The notes beneath the pieces are model-generated. The model saw nothing but the letters and a program-made list of their open reading frames with translations, searched no databases and was not told the DNA's origin. The translations under genes and the position numbers were made by a program. Source: Schistocerca nitens (lineage: Eukaryota > Arthropoda > Insecta > Orthoptera > Acrididae). From it: 64,000 bases of DNA. Positions 35,335-45,702 of this stretch are shown here, one piece after another. The first letter of the stretch is position 1. Each line of letters starts with the position of its first letter. The stretch is taken from assembly GCF_023898315.1 (NCBI RefSeq), contig NC_064614.1, positions 377,641,348 to 377,705,347 of the forward strand. The letters run 5' to 3'.

Positions 35335-36009
35335 CCGGGGGATCAAAACGTCAGTATAAATTTGCAAACTTAATAAACCACGGGATAATGTACATAGAGA
35401 GGTAAAAACTGACGCACATGCTTGGAATGACATGGGGTTTTATTAGAACCAAAAAACAAAACACCCCATATTGCTACACGCGTGAAAGATCTCTTGCGCG
35501 CGTCGTTTGGTGATGATCGTGTGCTCAGCCGCCACTTTCGTCATGCTTGGCCTCCCAGGTCGCCAGACCTCAGTCCGTGCGATTATTGGCTTTGGGGTTA
35601 CCTGAAGTCGCAAGTGCTATCGCGATCGACCGACATCTCTAGGGACGCTGAAAGACAACATCCGACGCCAGCGCCTCACCATAACTCCGGACATGCTTTA
35701 CAGTTCTTTTCACAACATTATTCCTCGATTACAGCTATTGTTGAGGAATGATGGTGGACATATTGAGAATTTCCTGTAAAGAACATCATCTTTGCTTTGT
35801 CTTACTTTGTTATGCTAATTATTGCTATTCTGATCATCAAAGCGCCATCTGTCGGATATTTCTTGAACGTTTTTTTTTTTTTTTTTTTTTTTTTGCTCTA
35901 ATAAAACCCCATGTTATTCCAAGCATGTGTGTCAATTTGTACCTTTCTATCTACATTATTCCGTGATTTATTCAGTTTTCAAATTTATACTGACTTTTTG
36001 ATCACCCGG
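35335..36009 (+). mobile_element. mariner-type deletion derivative with very long TIRs
   Basis: 675 bp flanked by TA (35333-35334, 36010-36011). The ends are inverted repeats for about 110 bp at high identity: CGTCAGTATAAATTTGCAAA on the left and, inverted, AGTCAGTATAAATTTGAAAA on the right, both continuing to a shared ATGGGGTTTTATTAGA. The core keeps only the transposase C-terminus. A 24-T run at about 35871-35894 adjoins the right repeat. Confidence 0.88.
35482..35751 (+). pseudogene. mariner-type transposase, C-terminal fragment
   Basis: The frame includes the third catalytic region WPPRSPDLSPCDYWLWGYL and the following helix. Further codons after the LKSQVLSRS stretch are shifted in frame. 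The DNA-binding domain and first two catalytic aspartates are absent, so this fragment cannot be active. The ATG at 35482 lies inside what would be the middle of the protein. Confidence 0.8.
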
Positions 36010-37011
36010 TATGTAAGCGAAGTAGACACGGACGGGGGACCAGCTAGTGAAGATATGGGCTGCAAATGGGGAAATTCATTGAGATGAGTGACTTTGACAA
36101 AGAGCAGATTATTATTACCGTGAGCCTGTGAACGAGTACCTCGAAAACGGGCAAGCTGGTCGAATATTCACGTGCTGCTGTCGTGAGCATCTAAGGAAAG
36201 AGCTACAAGGACAGTGAAACTACCAATAGGCGCTAAACGGTTGGACATCCACGACTCTTCACAGAACGTGGAGTTGGGAGGCTTGGCTCCTCAGTAAAGC
36301 AGGACAGATGGTGATCTGTGGCATCTCTGCCAAAAGAGCAAAATATTGATGCACGCAAAAATGTTTTGGAGCGCACCGCTCACTGTACGACGTCCGTTGT
36401 CGAACATGGAGCTCCGCAGCAGACTACTCCTACGTGTTCGCATGTCGACCCAACGATATCGTCAGTTACGGTTGCAGTGGACCTGGGACTTCTGGGATTC
36501 CACTGTTAATCAATGAAACGTGGGGGCTCTTCAGGTGAATCACTTTTTTACTACCCTAGGTCAATGGTCGTCTCCACAAACGGCACCATCGACGTAAATG
36601 GCAGCTTGTAACGTGCAGCGCGCCACCGGCGGAGGCTGATGGAACCAGTATTATGTCATGGGAGACGTTCTTCTGCGCTTGCGTGGGACCTGTGTTAGTA
36701 ATCGAAGACACGCTGACAGCTGCGAACCACTTGCATTTCTTCAAGCATGAGGTCTTCCCCGACGGCGATGTCATGTTTCAGCAGTGTCATTGTGTGTTTT
36801 TCGGAGCCAGAACTGTCTTATAGTGGTTTGAGGAGCATTATAGTGAACTCATGTTGATGTCTCGGGGACCAAACGCGCTTGATGTAAATAGTATGGAACC
36901 CACCTGGTTCTCTATCGGGCGCCATCGCCGCGTACGCAAATTAGCGGTCCGTTACTTACATGTTGCTTACTGTGCGTAGACATCTAATGCCACATACTTC
37001 CACAAACCCAC

Positions 37012-37572
37012 TGAAACGTCCCCTTATTAACAATTATACACGACTGTCCTTAAACTGACACACAATATTTTGTTAGCGCAACGCAATCTGACTTTCAATA
37101 ATCCCTACAAAAGAATGGGCCCTGACTAACATTAAACTATACCTTTCACAAATCACTTACCTCACAAAAATCTTCGCTACTCAAGCTACTGCAATACAGC
37201 GAGCGCCACTACTGCCAGCTAAATAAAAGATTCAAAGTACTGAAGGCACTAACTATTGATAGGCATAGTTAGCAAATGAAAGATTTTGATAGAGAACAAC
37301 CAATGTATTTACCCCAATAGTCATAATATATACAGCAGTTCATGACAAATTTCAAAACTCCGCCATCTCTCTCCCCACATCCACCACTGCTGGCGGCTCA
37401 CCTCCAACTGCGCAACGCTACGCGCTGTTTACATCCAGCTGCCGCTGCCCAACACTACAATGGCAGACAACAATGAAAACTACCCACAGACTGCACACAG
37501 CACAGCCAGTGATTTTTCATATAGAGCGCTACGTGGCGTTACCAATAAGAAAACATAAACAGCCTACTTACA
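37012..37572 (-). repeat. 3' LTR of the gene-less element
   Basis: Plus strand TGAAACGTCCCCTTATT ... CAGCCTACTTACA. It lies next to the polypurine tract and is therefore the 3' LTR on the minus strand. Confidence 0.9.
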
Positions 37573-37613
37573 TAGCCCCCATGCTCCCCACAAAAATTTT
37601 ACAAAATTATACA

Positions 37614-38090
37614 AGGACTGTGCTTAAACTGACACACAATATTTTTAGCGCAGCGCAATCTGACTTTGAAAATTCCCTACAAAAGAATGGCCCTGACTAA
37701 CATTAAACTATACCTTTCACAAATCACTTACCTCACAAAAATCTTGGTTACTCGAACTACTGCAATACAGGCAGCACCACTACTAGCAGCTAAATAAAAG
37801 ATTCAAACTACTGAAGGCACTAATTACTGATAGGGATAGTTAGCAAATGAAAGATATTAATAGAGAACAAACACTGAATATACCTTAATAGTCATAATAT
37901 ATATAGCAGTTCATGACAAATTACAAAACTCGGCCATCTCTCTCCCCACATCCACCACTGCTGGCGGCTCACCTCCAACTGCGCAACGCTACGCGCTGTT
38001 CACATCCAGTTGCCGCTGCCCAACACTACAATGGCAGACAACAATGCAAACTACCCACAGACTGCACACAGCACAGCCAGTGATTTTTCC
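37614..38090 (-). repeat. internal diverged LTR copy
   Basis: Matches the flanking LTRs from GTCCTTAAACTGACACAC-like sequence to CAGCCAGTGATTTTTC but with many substitutions and indels (TTTTTAGCG for TTTTGTTAGCG, CTAGCAGC for CTGCCAGC). It lacks about 50 bp at one LTR end and about 35 bp at the other. It fills nearly all the space between primer site and polypurine tract. Confidence 0.85.
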
Positions 38091-38116
38091 AGGTTCGAAT
38101 CGTGGCAGGGTCGCCA
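38089..38116 (-). promoter_or_regulatory. tRNA primer binding site
   Basis: On the plus strand it reads as a tRNA 3' end: CCAGGTTCGAAT, then CGTGGCAGGGTCGCCA, including the terminal CCA. On the minus strand this gives TGGCGACCC..., two bases after the 5' LTR, the standard place for priming minus-strand cDNA. The primer looks Arg-like but I cannot assign it securely. Confidence 0.8.
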
Positions 38117-38118
38117 TA

Positions 38119-38679
38119 TGAAACATCCCCTTATTAACAATTATACACGACTGTCCTTAAACTGACACACAATATTTTGTTAGCGCAACGCAATCTGACT
38201 TTCAATAATCCCTACAAAAGAATGGGCCCTGACTAACATTAAACTATACCTTTCACAAATCACTTACCTCACAAAAATCTTCGCTACTCAAGCTACTGCA
38301 ATACAGCGAGCGCCACTACTGCCAGCTAAATAAAAGATTCAAAGTACTGAAGGCACTAACTATTGATAGGCATAGTTAGCAAATGAAAGATTTTGATAGA
38401 GAACAACCAATGTATTTACCCCAATAGTCATAATATATACAGCAGTTCATGACAAATTTCAAAACTCCGCCATCTCTCTCCCCACATCCACCACTGCTGG
38501 CGGCTCACCTCCAACTGCGCAACGCTACGCGCTGTTTACATCCAGCTGCCGCTGCCCAACACTACAATGGCAGACAACAATGCAAACTACCCACAGACTG
38601 CACACAGCACAGCCAGTGATTTTTCATATAGAGCGCTACGTGGCGTTACCAATAAGAAAACATAAACAGCTGACTTACA
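38119..38679 (-). repeat. 5' LTR of the gene-less element
   Basis: Plus strand TGAAACATCCCCTTATT ... CAGCTGACTTACA. Next to the primer binding site, so the 5' LTR on the minus strand. Confidence 0.9.
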
Positions 38680-38925
38680 CCACCAAAAAGCTGTCGGATC
38701 CCTGGCACTCAGAATCGGTAAAGTATTTCGTTCCAAAGACGGGCATACCAGCTACTTAGCAGGTGGTCGTAATATTTCGGCTAATCAGTGCAGATAATCC
38801 CTTCTTCAACGCTTCGTAAGTGAACGGAATATTGCTGGATCTCGATTACATTTATAGGAATGTCCACTAAGTTTTGCAGGCTACATACCGTGTTCCCAGT
38901 GGTCATGTTGTGTTCCAAGACGACA

Positions 38926-39126
38926 AAAAAATGGTTCAAATGGCTCTGAGCACTATGGGACTCAACTGCTGTGGTCATCAGTCCCCTAGAACTTAGAGCT
39001 ACTTAAACCTAACTAACCTAAGGACATCACACACATCCATGCCAGAGGTAGGATTCGAACCTGCGACCGCAGCAGTCGCACGGTTCCGGACTGCGCGCCT
39101 AGAACCGCGAGACCAGCGCGGCCGGT
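38926..39126 (-). mobile_element. tRNA-derived SINE, class A
   Basis: Minus-strand copy; 10-bp duplication CAAGACGACA at 38916-38925 and 39127-39136. Confidence 0.9.
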
Positions 39127-39136
39127 CAAGACGACA

Positions 39137-39525
39137 GAGGTCCTGGTCACACAGCTTGCACATCTGGTTTTGCGAGGACGAGTAAGAATTATCGCCTATA
39201 CCCTGGCGCCTGCAGTCACCACATCTCAATAATTTTAAGCCTCTGACCCAGGGGATTCATTTATATTCGTACTGCTTTCTTTGTGATTAGTCGAAGATCC
39301 GTCTCTAGAGACACGTTTAAATAGCTACTTTAGAGATATGTGTAATAAACATTTATCTATGAAGTACACTGTAAAACAAAAGAAAAAAAGCGGAACGGCG
39401 CACCACTAATGAATTATCCGAACAGGATGGAATGCGATAGATCTGATACATATGTACAGACAAACAAAGAAACACAATTTTAGAAGAACTGGGCTATTAA
39501 TTCAAGGGAACTTCACAAAATAAGT
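39137..39525. other. no recognised feature
   Basis: AT-rich spacer between a class A SINE and the next SINE family; nothing assigned. Confidence 0.35.
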
Positions 39526-39783
39526 CCACAGCTCGTGGTCTAGTGGCTAGCGTGCTGCCTCTGGATCGAGGGGTCACGTCTTCGATTCCTGGCCGGGTTG
39601 GGGATTTTCTCTGCCCGGGGGCTGGGTGTTAGTGTTGTCCTCATCGTTTCATCATCATCATCATCATCATCATTTGTGACTGTGGCTGGAATGGATTGTG
39701 AAGAACTTGGACCGCGTTAAATTTGGGACTTGGTATGGGCGCTGATTACCGAGCAGTTGAGCGCCCCATAAACCAATCATTAT
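39526..39783 (+). mobile_element. SINE with GCTCGTGGTCTAGTGG head
   Basis: tRNA-like head (A box TGGTCTAGTGGCTAG, B box TTCGATTCC), then TTTTCTCTGCCCGGGGGCTG, a (CAT)n run (39650-39672) and a tail GAGCGCCCCATAAACCAATC. The part up to GTGTTGTCCT parallels the head of the chimeric SINE at 18693-18898. Boundaries are approximate. Confidence 0.7.
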
Positions 39784-39784
39784 A

Positions 39785-40264
39785 ATTGTATTGTATGTAT
39801 TGTATGTTAACCTGGGACCTAGAAACGACAGAGTGGCTCCATCCCCGCCGCAGCCGCAGTGGTCCACAACCCCACAACGACTACTGCAGTCCACTTCACC
39901 CCTCCGCCGCCCCACACCGAACCCAGGGTTATTGTGCAGTTCGGCCCCCAGTGGATCCCCCAAGGGAACGTATCACACCAGAGGAGTGTAGCCCCTATGT
40001 TTGCATGGTAGAGCAATGGTGGTGTACGCGTACGTGGAGAACTTGCTTGCGCAGCAATTACCGACATAGTGAAGCTGAGGCGGAATAAGGGGAACCAGGC
40101 CGCATTCGCCGAGGCAGATGGAAAACCGCCTAAAAACCATCCACAGATTGGCTGGCTCGCCGGACCTCGGCATAAATCCGCCGGGCTGATTCGTCCGGGG
40201 ACCAGGAGCTCCATCACACTCCGGAAAGCCGTGCGTTAGACTGCTCGGCTAACCGGGTGGGCTA
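39785..40264 (-). mobile_element. long SINE-like repeat with tRNA-like right end
   Basis: About 480 bp, GC-rich (CCCCGCCGCAGCCGCAGTGG), ending GTGCGTTAGACTGCTCGGCT. On the minus strand that end gives a tRNA-like A box (GGTTAGCCGAGCAGTC). I recognise it as a repeat type common in Orthoptera. Frames on either strand (up to 132 codons) are compositional and not conserved genes. Confidence 0.6.
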
Positions 40265-40317
40265 ACATCACCGTCATGTTCATAAAATAAGCAAGTCAAT
40301 AACTCGTTGGTCCATCT

Positions 40318-40795
40318 GATGTGTCGGCAGCGGGGCCAACACCTTGTAGATCGAAGTGGCTGAAAGTGCACGCTAAACTAACGCAGACGGGCTTGAAGTT
40401 CTGGAACATGAGACTTATTAATGAATAAGAAGAAAAGTACGTAGCTGGAATAAGATACTTAACTTTATTCTCTTGTTGGAATACATCTCTTGAATAGTAG
40501 TAAGCTATAAGCACTGATACAAATGGCGCCTTGCTAGGTAGTAGCTATGGAATAAGCTGAAGGCTATTCTATCAGTCTCTCGGCAAATGAGAGGAAGACT
40601 TGGTAGGTCTGGTCGCAAGCTATGTCGTCCGTACAACTGGGGCGAGGTCTAGTCCGTGTATTGTGACCTGCCATGTGGTGGCGCTAGGATTGCGATTACA
40701 CAGTGGCGACACGCGGGTCCGACATGTACTACAGGACCGCGGCCGATTTAAGTTACCACCTAGCAAGTGTGGTGTCTAGCGGTGACACCACACCA
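40318..40795 (-). repeat. solo LTR of another retrotransposon family
   Basis: The minus strand begins TGTGGTGTCACCGCTAGACA, continues CTTGCTAGGTGGTAAC, and includes CGGACCCGCGTGTCGCCACT and CATTTGCCGAGAGACTG. It ends near CCGACACA. The outer TGGTGTC/GACACCA is self-complementary. No internal coding region is adjacent, so this looks like a solo LTR. The family match is from memory and the left edge is approximate. Confidence 0.55.
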
Positions 40796-40810
40796 TCTCT
40801 ATCACTTAGG

Positions 40811-41360
40811 CAAGCAGTTATTCGACTTGAAATTCATTGTTTTACTGGATGTCCTCCTGACGGATATAGTGCCAAATCCTGTCCAATAGGCGCATTAGAT
40901 TGTCAAAATGCCGAGCTGGTTAGAGGGTCCTGCCCGTAAAGGTTCAAACGTTCTCAATTGAGGAGAGATCCGCCGACCTATCTAGCCAAGGTAGGGTTTG
41001 GCAAATACGAAGACAAACAGCAGAACTGGCGGTGTGCGGGTGGGCATTGTCTTGCTGAAATGTATGTTTTGGATAGGTTGCCATGAAGGGCAAGAAAACG
41101 GAACGTAGAACATCGTCGACGTACCGCTGTACTGTAAGAGTGTCGAAGAAGACAATCGGAAGGATCCTACTATGAAAAGAAATGGCGCCCCAGTCCTTCA
41201 CTCCTTGTCGGGCCGTATGGCAGAAGACAGTCAGACTGGTAGCCTGCCACTCTCTGGGGGCGTCTACCAGATACGCCTTCGTTGGTCATCGGGGCTCATT
41301 TCGATGGACTCATTACTGAAGACAATTCAACTGCAGTCAGTGAGATTCTAGGCCGAAGGC
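40811..41360 (-). mobile_element. Tc1-like fragment, minus strand, inverted partner of the next
   Basis: On the minus strand: QRYVDDVLRSVFLPFMATY, then the second catalytic region TFQQDNAHPHTAS and the third, RSADLSSIENVW, with the Glu kept. Upstream sequence continues to about 41360. Frames are broken. It meets a plus-strand copy of the same family head to head. Confidence 0.7.
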
Positions 41361-42146
41361 GTTTCTCGAATAGCGGTAGTATACCAAACTGACTGTCACC
41401 CTCCGTACTGCCCGACAACCAGGCTGATGGTTTGGGTTCATATGCTTCAAATGGTTCGGAGCACTATGGGACTTAACATCTGAGGTCATCAGTCCCCTAG
41501 AACTTACAACTGCTTAAACCTAACTAACCTAAGGACATCACACACATCCATGCCCGAGGCAGGATTCGAACTTGCGACCGTAGCGGTCGCGCGGTTCCAG
41601 ACTGAAGGGCCTAGAACCGCTCGGCCATCACGGCCGCCGATGTTTTGGGGAGCCACTTCTTTTCACAGCAAAACCCCTCTGGTTGTCGTCCGCGGCAACC
41701 TTACAGCACAACAGTCCATAGGCGATATTCTACTCCCCGTTTTGTTGTCCCTCATGACAAGTCATCTTGAGATTACATTTCCGTAAGATAACACCCACTC
41801 GCAAGCGACGAGAGTATCTGCTGCTTATCTACGTGTTTGTCAAAGCGTGGAGAACATTTGCAGCAATATGAGTAGGGTCTTCAGCTAGAGATATTGATGA
41901 TCTAACGCTTCAAATGGGCAGAATTTCAACGATATCCCTCAGGAGGGCTTTCAACAACTCTCTCAATCAATACCAAGCCGAATAACTTGTTGCGTTATTG
42001 GTTTACTCACTTTGTGAAATTCATTCGCTTTAATAAATCTTCCAATTTTTCTGAAATTTTAATCACTTGTTTGTCTGTGCATATGCATGTACTTCACATC
42101 TTCCGATTTCCATCCCTTTCGGATAATTGCTTCGTATTGCGCCGCT
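41361..42146 (+). mobile_element. Tc1-like fragment, plus strand, split by a SINE
   Basis: From about 41361 (CGTACTGCCCGACAACCAGG) to the SINE at 41435, then 41639 to ~42146. It encodes FWGATSFHSKTPLVVVRGN and the QQSIGDILLPVLLSLM stretch, homologous to the minus-strand fragment on the left. The second catalytic Asp region is altered (ITFP*DNTHSQ). The 3' end ATCTTCCGATTTCCATCCC is reached. Confidence 0.7.
41435..41638 (-). mobile_element. tRNA-derived SINE, class A
   Basis: Minus-strand copy between GATGGTTTGGG (41424-41434) and GATGTTTTGGG (41639-41649), 10 of 11 identical. Confidence 0.88.
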
Positions 42147-43759
42147 TTTTTTATTTTTCTTAGAATGAACATTTCAAGTTAATATGAGACGTCACTGAAA
42201 TTAAAATAGTGAGTACCGGTTACCGTTTAGACGATAACACAAAATATTGGAAAATTCTACGCATTATGGTACCTTTGTCTGTTACCGTATTTTTTTATGT
42301 TTTCCGTTCTTTTGTAAAAGGACCACTACCGCTAAACGCGTTTATCATACGACACAGAGTGAATGCCTTGACGGAGAGTTGGAGCCGCCACGTCCTCCAG
42401 AGGCAGCCCCGGGACGCAGCGCACTCCTCTCCCTCAGAACTGTTTGGCCCCCTCGCCCCGCCGCGGGCCGCACAGCCCCATCTCAGCCATCAGGGGACTA
42501 TCCCGCTATCCTGGAGGGTGGCCGGAGTCACCTGGACTCTGCTACGTGACGCCCATACGCCACGAGCCTGCTATTTGATCCTCGCCAACTGCTCCCGCAA
42601 AAGAAGCACGTTTATTCTCCTCCCCGCAGGAAACCAATAAGTGTTCTCTCTGATAGCCGCACTATATCTCTGTCGTCCGGAGAAAAAGTACTCCCAGCCT
42701 CCGTTGATCTGTCTTTTTGAACCACTTCGTAAACTGCCCGCATATTTCGCAATTAAAAGCGGAGTTCAAGAAAAGTATATCGCGGCTATTTTGGAATCAC
42801 GACCTTAAATATGTAAAACATATGATCATGGGTTCATAAGATATTTGCTGCTGGAATCGAAATGCATGAAACGGGGAACTAAGAATCTATATCGATTTAA
42901 AGCTCTTACAATACCTCTATGAATTTTAAAGTATTTAACACCAAGTGTAAACGAAGCAAAACATTTCAAATTACGTACATCTATATTCAGCCAGTTATAA
43001 ATTAAATAATATTTTCACATATATGTGGTAATTTCACAAATAAGGAGGTCTATTAAAATAGCGAATTAACTGCTTAAAATATATTCTGACTTTAAGCGAA
43101 AAGAAAGTAGAACCCAACTGTCCTAAACTGAAATGTTTGATTGGTTCATTACTAACTATGGTCCTATACGAGATTGTATGCCTTAGCCTTCCTCAAATAT
43201 TTGAACTGAGTTACCCAGCCGGCTGTGAGGGTTCGCGGGGGCGAAGAGAGGGACAGTATTTACACTTTTCTACGTGGATACCGAACCACAATGCGACCAG
43301 ATACTTTTGGCATTGCCATAGATCAAAGAGTGGAGTGTAATAGTAAACTGTTGGATCTACTCAATATCGGAAACATTTGGACTTATTTACTTTTGTTTTC
43401 CAATCTCATCATTTTGCTCATTATGAAGGCATCTTCGGATACCTTTTCCAATATATTAACCGCTTCTTTAATGGGTGGTTCTTCTAGACGATGGAGCCCA
43501 ATGGGGATTCAAAACTCCTCGCCAAATTGAAATGGAGCTAAAACCTTTCATCTCGTAGCAGCTAAAACTACTGTTAGGTTGATACAGCTGAATACCCTAC
43601 ATATTTAAACTAAATCATCTTTGAGTGTGTTTCTGTGGTATATATTGAAGAAACTTTAATTCCGTTTTCCTTATTACACATATTAGCTTTCGATGGGAAT
43701 AACTGATAAAAGTAAATGTGCGTTTTTAACTTCTCGCTGCGTAATGAATAGCCCATTAA
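42147..43759. other. unrecognised; CpG-rich block at 42380-42560
   Basis: The block has many CpGs (CCTCGCCCCGCCGCGGGCCG) in AT-rich surroundings; overlapping frames of 100-143 codons there are compositional. The rest holds no recognisable feature. It could be a decayed element or regulatory sequence. Confidence 0.3.
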
Positions 43760-45500
43760 ATTTCGGGCTTGCAGCCACGCGATTAAAATTTATTTCAATG
43801 ATATTTCGGCGGCATATCGTCCGGCTATCCTCAGAGTGAGTCACAAGACTGAGGACAGGATGCCAAACGCGGCCTTATATACTCCACCGCTGCGGTACTG
43901 CGCATCCGGGTCAGATGCTGGTCGGCGGCAAAGAAATACGCTTACACATGCTTCGCCTGTGGCGAAGGAGCACAGACATTCGATTCGCTTATCGATGTAT
44001 GATCGGCGGCGGTGACACCATGACGACTGCCATTTAATTACCCCAAGAACCGGATTCCAAGCTTTGTCCAAATTAAAACCATTATCTGTATTTATTAAAT
44101 TTTTAGGTAATCTAATCTCTACACTTCCTTGATGACAGATTCCCAAAAGGAAGAGGTGGATGTTAAAATCTTCACATCACTGTAATTCATGGAATGACCT
44201 GTATCAATACAATGTTTGGCCACAGCTGACTTATCTGGCTGTGATAATCGTGTGTACCTTCGACGCTCCACACATCTCTCATGAACGGTGCATGTTGTTT
44301 GACCTATGTATGACTTCTCACAATTTCCGCAAGGAATCTGGTACACACCCGCTTTAGGAAGCGGTAAATCGTCCTTCACGGAGCCGAATAAAGCTGCAAT
44401 CTTCGTGGGGGGCCGGAAGATCACCTTAATACTCTGTTTCTCAAGAATACGGCCTATCTTCGAAGAAAGAGCACCCACATAGGGCAAAAACGTACTAGAT
44501 CTGAAGGAATTACTATCTTCTTCCCCATCACGTCCCTGCATTCTAGGTTTCGGACTGAACTCTCTACGAATTTTTTGCAGAAAAAATCCATTCGATTTAA
44601 AAACGCTCTTGAGGTATGTGAGCTCTTCTTGCAAATTGTCTTTATCGGATACACAGTGCATCCTATGCACTAAGGTCTTAAGGACACCTGTAGTCTGTGA
44701 AAGGTGATGGCAGCTACTGGCATGAAGATAAAGATTTGTGTGTGTTGGTTTCCGATATACGGCATGTCCTAATGTGCCATCGTCTTTACGGCGAACGACA
44801 ACATGCAAAAAGGGGAGGCAGCCGTCATTTTCTATTTCCATAGTAAATTTGATACTAGAATGGATCGAATTCAAATGCTCAAGAAATCGATGTAATTCAC
44901 CCATTCCGTGCGGCCATACCGCAAATGTGTCGTCCACGTACCTCCAGAAGACCATTGGTTGAAAACTTGCTGAATCCAGTGCCTTGTCGTCGAAGTCTTT
45001 CATGAATAAATTAGCTACCAGAGGACAGAGGGGGGGGCTTCCATAGCAACGCCATCAATCTGCTCATGAAATTCACCATTAAACTGAAAATAAGATGATA
45101 AAGCACATGTTCAGATAAAGCCGTAATGTTCTTATGAAAATGTTGGCTGATAAGAGATAAAGAGTCCTTTTAAGGTTCCTCGGCGTATAGCAATACCACG
45201 TCAAAACTAACAAGCACATCCGTACATCCGTACTATTTAGCCTGACATTTCTAAGTCTCTGAATAAAATCCATAGAATTACGAATGGGGTGACTACACTT
45301 TCCTACCAATGGTTTAAATAAGGATGCTAAATATTTGGCAGAAAAATAAGTTGGTGAACCAATTGTCCTCGTTGTAGGTCTCATACACAAGTCGTCTACA
45401 CGCTCATCCTTACCCATCTTGTGAACTTTAGGATGACCACAAAATCTTGGTGGTACTGCACCTCGTACTTTTTAACTACCTATGCTTCCTTCGGTAGTGA
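43760..45500 (-). mobile_element. Penelope-like retroelement, truncated
   Basis: Minus-strand element. RT begins near 45480 (RFCGHPKVHKMGK), the GIY-YIG endonuclease follows at its C-terminus, and a ~280-bp 3' region ends near 43760. A SINE fragment abuts the truncated 5' end. Frame breaks occur near 45190, 45090 and at a 7-G run (45028-45036), and after 44119. Penelope-like elements are the retroelements that combine this RT with a C-terminal GIY-YIG nuclease. Confidence 0.85.
44119..45003 (-). pseudogene. Penelope RT palm/thumb plus GIY-YIG endonuclease
   Basis: An open frame of 294 codons on the minus strand. RT catalytic box YVDD at residues 22-25 (FWRYVDDTFAVW); the KPTHTNLYLH motif at residues 85-94, typical of Penelope RT; a linker with basic stretches at ~145-165; the GIY-YIG nuclease with GVYQIPC (219-225) and SYIGQT (231-236), and a KHCIDTGH segment (263-270). 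The protein would nick target DNA and copy the RNA into it. The ATG is internal: upstream RT (to 45480) is in other frames, and the true C-terminus (EIRLPKNLINTDNGFNLDKA) continues in another frame at 44020-44125. Although broken, this is the longest recognisable coding stretch here. Confidence 0.88.
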
Positions 45501-45529
45501 TGAAGCGTTGAGCAAGGCATCAGTCCTTA

Positions 45530-45702
45530 ATGGGACTCAACTGCTGAGGCCATTAGTCCCCTAGAACTTAGAACTACTTAAACCTAACTAACCTAAGGAC
45601 ATCACAAACATCCATGCCCGAGGCAGGATTCGAACCTGCGACCGTAGCGGTCTTGCGGTTCCAGACTGCAGCGCCTTTAACCGCACGGCCACTTCGGCCG
45701 GC
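45530..45702 (-). mobile_element. tRNA-derived SINE, class A, tail-truncated
   Basis: The minus-strand copy lacks the end of the tail (starts AATGGGACTCAACTGC). The head end CACTTCGGCCGGC is intact. No duplication is visible. Confidence 0.82.

Larger units (their letters stand above)
37012..38679 (-). mobile_element. young gene-less LTR retrotransposon
   Basis: 1,668 bp on the minus strand with a CCAC target duplication (37008-37011, 38680-38683). The two LTRs (37012-37572 and 38119-38679) are both 561 bp, run TG...CA, and differ at only 4 positions by my reading. Read on the minus strand, the order is LTR, two bases, a primer binding site complementary to a tRNA 3' end (38089-38116), ~480 bp of diverged LTR-like sequence, a polypurine tract GTGGGGAGCATGGGGG (37576-37591), LTR. 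No coding frame. The LTR is related to that of the gypsy-type element at 2.9-13.1 kb, a possible source of trans-acting proteins. Confidence 0.88.
35246..38790 (+). mobile_element. Tc1-like element hosting two nested insertions
   Basis: Left terminal repeat CACTGATAAGCCAGAGCAGT; right end, inverted, CACTGATTAGCCGAAATATT. Tc1-like sequence occupies 35246-35334, 36012-37011 and 38680-38790. Removing the mariner (35335-36009) and the LTR element (37012-38679) with one copy of each duplication gives continuous sequence (AAAAGTATGTAAGCG; AAACCCACCAAAAAG). Only transposase traces survive, for instance HFFKHEVFPDGDVMFQQ near the second catalytic region with the key Asp lost, then WFEEHYSELM. Confidence 0.8.

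Noticed and set aside
39786..40217. Frames of 66-132 codons on both strands
   Set aside because: They arise from the GC-rich composition of a SINE-like repeat and have no recognised domain.
42209..42640. 143-codon frame in the CpG-rich block
   Set aside because: Overlapping frames in several phases with low-complexity Pro/Arg content; no domain, start context or neighbour to support a gene.
44738..44962. Plus-strand frames over the Penelope coding region
   Set aside because: Antisense shadows of the minus-strand RT-endonuclease frame; no domains of their own.
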